From Flavobacteriaceae bacterium UBA6231 (GTDB lineage Bacteria; Bacteroidota; Bacteroidia; Flavobacteriales; Flavobacteriaceae), in NCBI GenBank assembly GCA_002441545.1, contig DJWL01000151.1, forward strand, positions 1 through 48,187: DNA of 48,187 bases, in the 5' to 3' direction. The position numbers and the translations under genes were made by a program. Shown here one piece after another: positions 42,707 to 48,187 of the stretch (position 1 is its first letter; every line of letters starts with the position of its first letter). The notes under the pieces were generated by a model that saw only the letters and a program-made list of their open reading frames with translations, made no database searches and was not told the origin of the DNA.

Positions 42707-43246
42707 ATGAAGCCATTAAAAGAGTTTACAATTCCTTTTATAGGGTTAAAAACAGGAACTCATCATTATGACTATAAAATTGAGAAAGCGTTCTTTGAAT
42801 ATTTTGAGTATGAAGATTTTAATGATGCTCATGTAAATGTTGATGTTTCTTTATTAAAAAACACAACATTACTAGAGTTGAATTTTAAAATTTTTGGAAC
42901 AGTTAATATTAATTGTGACATAACTAATGAACCATTTGATCAAAACATAGAAAATGAATTTGATTTGGTGGTAAATTTTGGAGAAGAATATAATGATGAA
43001 AATATTGATATTTTAATTCTTCCTCATGGAGCTTACGAAATTAACATTCAACAATATATTTATGAATTGATTGTACTTGCAGTACCAATTAAACGCATTC
43101 ACCCAGGAGTTGAAGATGGAACATTAAGTTCAGAAATACTTGAAAAATTAAAAGAGTTAAGCCCAAAGCTTGACGACGAACAAAAAGAAGATAAGGAAAT
43201 TGATCCTCGTTGGAATACATTAAAGAAACTATTAACGGATAAATAA
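42707..43246 (+). CDS. YceD family (DUF177) protein
   Basis: A DUF177 protein, thought to act in 23S rRNA metabolism or ribosome assembly; its gene precedes rpmF in most bacteria, as here (9 bp). GLKTGTHHYDYKIEKAFFE at the N-terminus, CDITNEPFDQNIENEFDL in the middle (one cysteine where relatives have two) and IDPRWNTLKKL at the C-terminus are typical. I chose ATG 42707 (MKPLKEFTIPFIGL); a GTG two codons upstream is possible. Confidence 0.88.
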   Translation: MKPLKEFTIPFIGLKTGTHHYDYKIEKAFFEYFEYEDFNDAHVNVDVSLLKNTTLLELNFKIFGTVNINCDITNEPFDQNIENEFDLVVNFGEEYNDENIDILILPHGAYEINIQQYIYELIVLAVPIKRIHPGVEDGTLSSEILEKLKELSPKLDDEQKEDKEIDPRWNTLKKLLTDK

Positions 43247-43255
43247 ATATAGAAA

Positions 43256-43459
43256 ATGGCACATCCTAAGAGAAAAATCTCTAAAACAAGAAGAGATAAA
43301 AGAAGAACTCATTATAAAGCAACTGCGCCACAGATTGCTACTTGTCCTACAACAGGAGAAGCTCACTTATACCATAGAGCTCACTGGCATGAAGGTAAAT
43401 TATATTACAGAGGTCAAGTTTTAATTGACAATACTGAAGCAGTAGAAAATGTAGCTTAA
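43256..43459 (+). CDS. rpmF: 50S ribosomal protein L32
   Basis: A short basic protein of 67 residues. MAHPKRKISKTRRDKRRTHY at the N-terminus is the L32 signature. Only one cysteine (ATCPTTGEAH) of the usual zinc-ribbon set remains, so it is a C-minus form that needs no zinc. It ends in a perfect terminator hairpin. Confidence 0.96.
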   Translation: MAHPKRKISKTRRDKRRTHYKATAPQIATCPTTGEAHLYHRAHWHEGKLYYRGQVLIDNTEAVENVA

Positions 43460-43483
43460 AAAAATCAAACTTTAATAATAAAG

Positions 43484-43507
43484 CGCTCACATGTGAGCGT
43501 TTTTTTT
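43484..43507 (+). terminator. Rho-independent terminator after rpmF
   Basis: The 16-bp palindrome CGCTCACATGTGAGCG (43484-43499) is followed by eight T. Confidence 0.85.
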
Positions 43508-43589
43508 ATGATAAGTTTTTGTATCAGCCAAAAACACCTTAATTTGCACGATATTAGATCAAAATTTAGTATTTTAAACAAATTTTTGA

Positions 43590-43626
43590 ATTTTTTGGTC
43601 AATTTTTGTGATTTTTTGGTCAAATT
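43590..43626 (+). repeat. Direct repeat in the fabH leader
   Basis: ATTTTTTGGTCAA occurs at 43590-43602 and 43611-43623, a 21-bp period (two helical turns), 16-49 bp before the fabH ATG. The spacing suits binding of a regulator to one DNA face, but the sequence is T-rich and may be part of a promoter. Confidence 0.4.
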
Positions 43627-43638
43627 AACTATAAAGTT

Positions 43639-44640
43639 ATGAGTAAAATTTCAGCAGCAATTACAGCTGTGGGGGCTTATGTTCCTGAATACGTGTTAAC
43701 CAATCAAATTCTTGAGACCATGGTTGATACAAATGACGAGTGGATTACTTCCAGAACAGGAATTAAAGAGCGTCGAATTCTTAAAGATGTAGGAAAAGGA
43801 ACTTCTTATTTGGCTATTAAAGCCGCCCAAGACCTTATTAATAAAAAAGGGATAGATCCTAAAGATATTGAATTAATTATTGTTGCTACGGCAACACCAG
43901 ACATGAAAGCGGCATCAACAGCTGCTTTTACTGCTTCAAATATAGGAGCAGTCAATGCCTTTTCATTTGATTTAGATGCTGCTTGTTCTAGTTTTTTATT
44001 TGGAATGTCAGTTGCAGCTAAATATATTGAATCAGGAAGATATAAAAATGTGCTTTTAATTGGAGCAGATAAAATGTCTTCTATGATTAATTATACTGAT
44101 AGGGCAACATGTATTATCTTTGGAGATGGAGCTGGAGCAGTATTATTTGAACCTAATACAGAAAACTTAGGACTTCAAGACGAATATCTAAGAAGTGATG
44201 GGACAGGTAGAGAATTTTTACAGGCCACTTATGGTGGGTCTTCATATCCAATTACTTCTGAAGCTATTGAAAACAATAGACAATTTGCTTTTCAAGAAGG
44301 ACAAACAGTGTTTAAAAATGCCGTTTTTAACATGGCAGATGCTACAGTAAAAATTTTAGAAAAAAACAATCTAACCAAAAACGATGTAAACTGGTTGGTA
44401 GCACATCAAGCCAATAAGCGCATTGTTGATGCTACTGCTAAAAGAATAGAGTTGGAAGAAGAAAAGGTAATGATGAATATACATAAATATGGTAATACTA
44501 CATCTGCTACTTTACCATTATTATTAAATGACTATGAATCCCAACTTAAGAAAGGAGATAATTTAATTTTTGCCGCTTTCGGAGGTGGATTTAATTGGGG
44601 ATCCATTTACCTTAAATGGGCATATAATTCAAAAAAATAA
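43639..44640 (+). CDS. fabH: 3-oxoacyl-ACP synthase III
   Basis: Starts fatty-acid chains by condensing acyl-CoA with malonyl-ACP. The catalytic triad is Cys about 116 (DAACSSFLFGM), His about 256 (VAHQANKRI) and Asn about 286 (YGNTTSAT). NDEWITSRTGIKERR is the substrate-entry motif. Length 333 is normal. It stands first before accB and accC, an arrangement common in Bacteroidota that links initiation to malonyl-CoA supply. Confidence 0.96.
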   Translation: MSKISAAITAVGAYVPEYVLTNQILETMVDTNDEWITSRTGIKERRILKDVGKGTSYLAIKAAQDLINKKGIDPKDIELIIVATATPDMKAASTAAFTASNIGAVNAFSFDLDAACSSFLFGMSVAAKYIESGRYKNVLLIGADKMSSMINYTDRATCIIFGDGAGAVLFEPNTENLGLQDEYLRSDGTGREFLQATYGGSSYPITSEAIENNRQFAFQEGQTVFKNAVFNMADATVKILEKNNLTKNDVNWLVAHQANKRIVDATAKRIELEEEKVMMNIHKYGNTTSATLPLLLNDYESQLKKGDNLIFAAFGGGFNWGSIYLKWAYNSKK

Positions 44641-44658
44641 CTAACAAACACCAAAATT

Positions 44659-45144
44659 ATGGATTTAAAGGATATTCAAAACTTAATCAAGTTTGTAGCT
44701 AAATCAGGGGCAAGTGAGGTTAAACTTGAGATGGAGGATATTAAAATCACTATCAAGACTGGGTCTGATCCAGAAACCACTGCAATTCAATACGCACCAG
44801 TAGCAACACACATCCCGCAAATTGCAGCGCCATCAGCAGAATCAAAGCCTCAATTTGAGAATCAAGCAGCAGCACCAGCAGCAAAAGCAGATGATAATTC
44901 TAAATATATCACAATAAAATCACCAATTATTGGTACTTTTTACAGAAAACCATCACCAGATAAACCATTATTTGTTGAGGTTGGACAAACCATTTCTGAA
45001 GGTGATGTATTATGTATTATTGAAGCCATGAAACTTTTCAATGAAATAGAATCTGAAGTTTCTGGAAAAATTGTTAAAATTTTAGTTGACGATTCTTCTC
45101 CAGTAGAATTTGATCAACCACTATTTTTAGTAGATCCATCATAA
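44659..45144 (+). CDS. accB: Biotin carboxyl carrier protein of acetyl-CoA carboxylase
   Basis: Carries the carboxybiotin. The N-terminal segment (1-35) and an Ala/Pro-rich linker (about 45-80) precede the biotinyl domain (about 83-161), with the biotin lysine at about 125 in EAMKLFNEIE. Length 161 is normal. It follows fabH after 18 bp. Confidence 0.96.
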   Translation: MDLKDIQNLIKFVAKSGASEVKLEMEDIKITIKTGSDPETTAIQYAPVATHIPQIAAPSAESKPQFENQAAAPAAKADDNSKYITIKSPIIGTFYRKPSPDKPLFVEVGQTISEGDVLCIIEAMKLFNEIESEVSGKIVKILVDDSSPVEFDQPLFLVDPS

Positions 45145-45147
45145 CCC

Positions 45148-45220
45148 ATTAAAAATTCCAATACTCAAAACTCAAAATCCAGTAATTGGAATTTGATGAT
45201 TGGAATTTGAAATTTTTAAT
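45148..45220 (+). repeat. Inverted repeat of TTCCAA/TTGGAA type between accB and accC
   Basis: ATTAAAAATTCCAAT (45148-45162) faces ATTGGAATTTGAAATTTT and TAAT (45199-45220); an extra ATTGGAATTTG sits at 45185-45195. It can fold into a hairpin in the accB-accC transcript. Such low-complexity 'aaattccaa' blocks recur in flavobacterial genomes. Confidence 0.45.
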
Positions 45221-45230
45221 ACTAAAAGTT

Positions 45231-46583
45231 ATGTTTAAAAAAATACTAATTGCCAATAGAGGAGAAATAGCATTACGTGTTATTAGAACCTGTAAAGAAA
45301 TGGGCATTAAAACCGTAGCTGTTTATTCTACAGCTGATGCAGAAAGCTTGCATGTTAAATTTGCAGATGAAGCTGTTTGTATTGGCCCTCCTTCAAGCTC
45401 AGAATCGTATTTAAAAATGTCAAATATCATAGCGGCGGCAGAAATCACAAATGCTGATGCTATTCATCCAGGATATGGATTCTTATCAGAAAACTCCAAA
45501 TTCTCTAAAATTTGCGGCGAGCACGGTATAAAATTTATAGGTGCTTCCCCTGAGATGATTGATAGAATGGGGGATAAAGCTTCTGCAAAAGCTACAATGA
45601 AAGCAGCAGGAGTTCCATGTGTACCAGGAAGTGATGGCATTATAGAGAACTTTGAGTCTTGTGAAAAGCTAGCATTAGAAGTTGGTTATCCAGTGATGCT
45701 TAAAGCAACAGCCGGTGGCGGTGGAAAAGGCATGCGTGCTGTTTGGAAACCAGAAAAATTAAGAGAAGCATGGGATTCTGCTCGTCAGGAAGCAAAAGCG
45801 GCATTTGGAAATGACGGCATGTACATGGAAAAACTTATTGAAGAGCCAAGACACATAGAGATTCAAGTAGTAGGTGATTCTACTGGAAAAGCTTGTCATT
45901 TATCAGAAAGAGATTGCTCAATTCAACGTCGTCATCAAAAATTAACTGAAGAAGTTCCTTCTCCATTTATGACTACTGAATTACGTACTAAAATGGGGGA
46001 AGCAGCTGTAAAAGCTGCAGAATATATAAAATATGAAGGTGCAGGAACCATAGAATTTCTTGTTGACAAACATAGAAATTTTTATTTCATGGAAATGAAT
46101 ACACGTATTCAAGTAGAGCATCCAATTACTGAGCAGGTAATTGATTTTGACTTAATTCGTGAGCAAATATTAGTAGCTGCAGGTGTGCCAATTTCTGGTA
46201 AAAATTATACACCAAAGTTACACGCTATTGAATGTAGAATCAATGCTGAAGACCCATATAACGGATTCAGACCATCACCAGGAAAAATAACAACACTACA
46301 TGCACCAGGAGGTCATGGAGTTCGTTTAGATACTCATGTCTATGCAGGATATACTATTCCTCCAAATTATGATTCTATGATAGCCAAGTTAATTACAACG
46401 GCACAAACACGTGAAGAGGCTATTAATAAAATGAAACGTGCCTTAGAGGAATTTGTTATTGAAGGCGTGAAAACCACCATTCCTTTTCACATACAACTCA
46501 TGGATCATCCAGATTATTTAGCTGGCAACTACACAACAAAGTTTATGGAAGATTTTGTTATTGAAAAGCAAATAGAAGAATAA
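45231..46583 (+). CDS. accC: Acetyl-CoA carboxylase, biotin carboxylase subunit
   Basis: Carboxylates the biotin on AccB using ATP and bicarbonate. The frame is open 15 codons earlier (45186), but ATG 45231 begins the canonical MFKKILIANRGEIALRVIRT, and the extra codons lie in the inverted repeat, so I chose it. The ATP-grasp loop GGGGKGMR and the EMNTRIQVEHPITE segment are intact. Length 450 is normal. It ends in a terminator. Confidence 0.96.
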   Translation: MFKKILIANRGEIALRVIRTCKEMGIKTVAVYSTADAESLHVKFADEAVCIGPPSSSESYLKMSNIIAAAEITNADAIHPGYGFLSENSKFSKICGEHGIKFIGASPEMIDRMGDKASAKATMKAAGVPCVPGSDGIIENFESCEKLALEVGYPVMLKATAGGGGKGMRAVWKPEKLREAWDSARQEAKAAFGNDGMYMEKLIEEPRHIEIQVVGDSTGKACHLSERDCSIQRRHQKLTEEVPSPFMTTELRTKMGEAAVKAAEYIKYEGAGTIEFLVDKHRNFYFMEMNTRIQVEHPITEQVIDFDLIREQILVAAGVPISGKNYTPKLHAIECRINAEDPYNGFRPSPGKITTLHAPGGHGVRLDTHVYAGYTIPPNYDSMIAKLITTAQTREEAINKMKRALEEFVIEGVKTTIPFHIQLMDHPDYLAGNYTTKFMEDFVIEKQIEE

Positions 46584-46591
46584 ACAGAAAA

Positions 46592-46621
46592 GCTCCGGAA
46601 ATCTTTTTCGGAGTTTTTTTT
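46592..46621 (+). terminator. Rho-independent terminator after accC
   Basis: CTCCG and CGGAG with an inner AAA/TTT pair, followed by a run of eight T. Confidence 0.8.
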
Positions 46622-46753
46622 ATGGCATTACTTTTTCTATAAACATAAAAAGTCAGGTAAAACAGTAGTATATTTTTAGTTTACTAAAAAAGAATCTCAC
46701 TGCTATCCTTGACACAAAAAAATTAGTACATTTCGGCACTTAAAATTTAATCA

Positions 46754-47869
46754 GTGAATTTATCATATTGGGAAATAAAATCATGGTTTACTAATATAGA
46801 TTATACTATAGTAGGAAGTGGTATTGTAGGTTTATCATGTGCATTAAGTTTAAAGGAACGATTTCCTAAAGCCAACATATTAATACTCGAAAAAGGAACC
46901 TTGCCTCAAGGTGCCAGTACAAAAAATGCTGGATTTGCATGTTTTGGCAGCTTAAGCGAAATATTAGACGATTTAACAACGCATTCTGAAGAAGAAGTTT
47001 TGGAAATTGTTTCAAAACGAGTTGAAGGATTACAGCTTTTAAGAAAAAATTTAGGCGACGAAGCCATAAATTATTTGCAATATGGTGGCTACGAGTTGTT
47101 TCCTGAAGAAGATGAGGGTCTCTATGAAATCTGCTTATCAAAAAGAGAGCAAATCAATAAATTACTTTACCCTATTTTTAAAGACGATGTTTTTAGCTTA
47201 AAAGAGAATAGATTTAACTATAAAAAAATTAAACAAGGGTATATTTTCAATCAGTTTGAAGGTCAGATCGATACAGGTTTAATGATGGAAACCTTATTAC
47301 AAAAAGCACAAACAAGAGGAATTAAAATACTTAACAATATCGTGGTTGAAGATTATGATGAATCCAACAATTCTGTTTTAGTAAAAACCAATATTTTTGA
47401 ATTTCCAACATCAAAACTTCTCATAGCAACCAATGGCTTTGCTTCAGAATTAATTAGTGAACCTGTAAAACCCGCAAGAGCACAGGTTTTAATAACCAAA
47501 CCAATTAAAGATTTGCACATCAAGGGCACATTTCATTTAAACAAAGGCTATTTTTATTTTAGAAATATTGACGATAGAATTCTTTTTGGCGGTGGAAGAC
47601 ATTTAGATTTTAAAGGAGAAGAAACCACTAGCTTATCTCAAACTATTTTGATTCAAAGCAATTTAGAAAGTATTTTAAAAACTATTATTTTGCCAAATAC
47701 ACCATTTGAAATAGAACATAGATGGAGCGGTATTATGGGAGTTGGAAATCAAAAAAAAGCCATTGTAAAGCAACTAAGTGATCATGTGTTTTGTGGCGTG
47801 AGACTAGGTGGTATGGGAATAGCAATAGGGTCTACCATAGGGAATGATTTAGCACAGTTAATTGATTAA
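46754..47869 (+). CDS. FAD-dependent oxidoreductase (DAO/glycine-oxidase family)
   Basis: A flavoprotein of the D-amino-acid-oxidase/GlpO-like superfamily. The dinucleotide motif IVGSGIVGLSCAL is at about residues 19-31, LILEKG at about 43-48 and STKNAGFACFG at about 55-65; the C-terminal GVRLGGMGIAIGS closes the FAD site. Start is GTG (MNLSYWEIKSWF). No signal peptide, so cytosolic. It ends 1 bp before the mtgA start. An amine or amino-acid substrate is likely but not determined. Confidence 0.88.
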   Translation: MNLSYWEIKSWFTNIDYTIVGSGIVGLSCALSLKERFPKANILILEKGTLPQGASTKNAGFACFGSLSEILDDLTTHSEEEVLEIVSKRVEGLQLLRKNLGDEAINYLQYGGYELFPEEDEGLYEICLSKREQINKLLYPIFKDDVFSLKENRFNYKKIKQGYIFNQFEGQIDTGLMMETLLQKAQTRGIKILNNIVVEDYDESNNSVLVKTNIFEFPTSKLLIATNGFASELISEPVKPARAQVLITKPIKDLHIKGTFHLNKGYFYFRNIDDRILFGGGRHLDFKGEETTSLSQTILIQSNLESILKTIILPNTPFEIEHRWSGIMGVGNQKKAIVKQLSDHVFCGVRLGGMGIAIGSTIGNDLAQLID

Positions 47870-47870
47870 T

Positions 47871-48187
47871 ATGATAAAGAAAATTTTCAGATTTATTTAC
47901 AAATCAATTTTTTGGTTATTTGTGTTTTCAATTGCCATTGTCATTTTGTACAAGTGGGTTCCTGTGCCAATTACACCATTGATGCTTATTAGAAATGTTG
48001 AGCAACTTCAAAACGATAAAAAACTAACGTTAAAACACGATTGGGTTCCCATTGAAGAGATTTCAAAAAATTTACAATTAGCCGTTATTTGTAGTGAAGA
48101 TCAAAACTTTTTAAATCATAATGGGTTTGATATAAAAGCCATTGAAAAAGCTATTGACTATAATAAAAAAGGAAAGCGAGTAAGAGG
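47871..48187 (+). CDS. mtgA: Monofunctional peptidoglycan transglycosylase (3' part beyond the window)
   Basis: A GT51 glycosyltransferase that polymerises lipid II. A single membrane anchor lies at about residues 12-28, then WVPVPITPLMLIRN, a mark of MtgA, and the GT51 motif AVICSEDQNFLNHNGFD with catalytic Glu about 76. Only 106 codons lie in the window; the full protein is usually 220-240 residues. It starts 1 bp after the FAD-oxidoreductase stop, so the two are translationally linked. Confidence 0.9.
   Translation, partial: MIKKIFRFIYKSIFWLFVFSIAIVILYKWVPVPITPLMLIRNVEQLQNDKKLTLKHDWVPIEEISKNLQLAVICSEDQNFLNHNGFDIKAIEKAIDYNKKGKRVR

Noticed and set aside
45186..45230. 15-codon N-terminal extension of AccC
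   Set aside because: The extension falls in a repeat and the canonical MFKKILIANRGE start is intact at 45231.

Overview
This is a chromosomal window from a low-GC member of the Bacteroidota, almost certainly a marine-type Flavobacteriaceae. The signs are AT-rich DNA, many copies of the Bacteroidota -7 promoter element TAnnTTTG, few Shine-Dalgarno sites, a type IX secretion (T9SS) sorting domain, a TonB-dependent receptor with a carboxypeptidase-regulatory-like N-terminus, and a small PID-CTERM-like protein. About 36 protein genes are intact, two run off the window ends, one is a transposase remnant, and there is one tRNA.

Layout. 1-3.8 kb (minus strand) is an rnpA - S41 protease - OmpA-like - leucine-rich-repeat operon, with the last gene cut by the window edge. 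3.9-6.2 kb is an accessory patch: an IS110-type transposase tail, then two genes each followed by a related ~120-130 bp imperfect inverted repeat, laid out like recombination-site cassettes. 6.3-11 kb (minus) has a small lipoprotein, an M1 metallopeptidase lipoprotein, a subtilase lipoprotein with a large helical insert, and a metallo-beta-lactamase-fold hydrolase. Base composition changes sharply inside the subtilase gene. 11-15.2 kb (plus) is an iron-type uptake operon: small membrane protein, TonB-dependent receptor and PepSY reductase-like protein. 15.2-19.2 kb holds two divergent cation:proton antiporters with TrkA/RCK-type C-termini.

19.2-29.9 kb is the metabolic centrepiece, a minus-strand alpha-glucan operon. 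It encodes a GT4 (GlgM-type) glucan/maltose-1-phosphate synthase, GlgC, GlgE, maltokinase and GlgB, followed by a cytosolic GH31 alpha-glucosidase. Read together, the genes describe the maltose-1-phosphate (GlgE) route: glucose-1-P to ADP-glucose (GlgC), to maltose-1-P (GlgM-like) or maltose to maltose-1-P (maltokinase), then chain extension (GlgE), branching (GlgB) and trimming (GH31). No trehalose synthase lies in the window.

30.2-48.2 kb is mostly housekeeping: lepA, a T9SS-exported protein, dusB, a LolC/E-like permease with rbfA, methylmalonyl-CoA epimerase, a CAT-anticodon tRNA that looks like tRNA-Ile2, a GMC oxidoreductase with its small membrane partner, an SLC13 transporter, a PID-CTERM-like peptide, ribE and pdxA (divergent), the yceD-rpmF-fabH-accB-accC lipid module, a FAD-dependent oxidoreductase and the start of mtgA.

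The least explained structure is the pair of cassette-like inverted repeats around 4.1 and 5.3 kb. The GlgE cluster, the composition breakpoint in the subtilase gene and several operator-like repeats in leaders are also worth a second look. No CRISPR array, prophage, rRNA or replication origin was seen.
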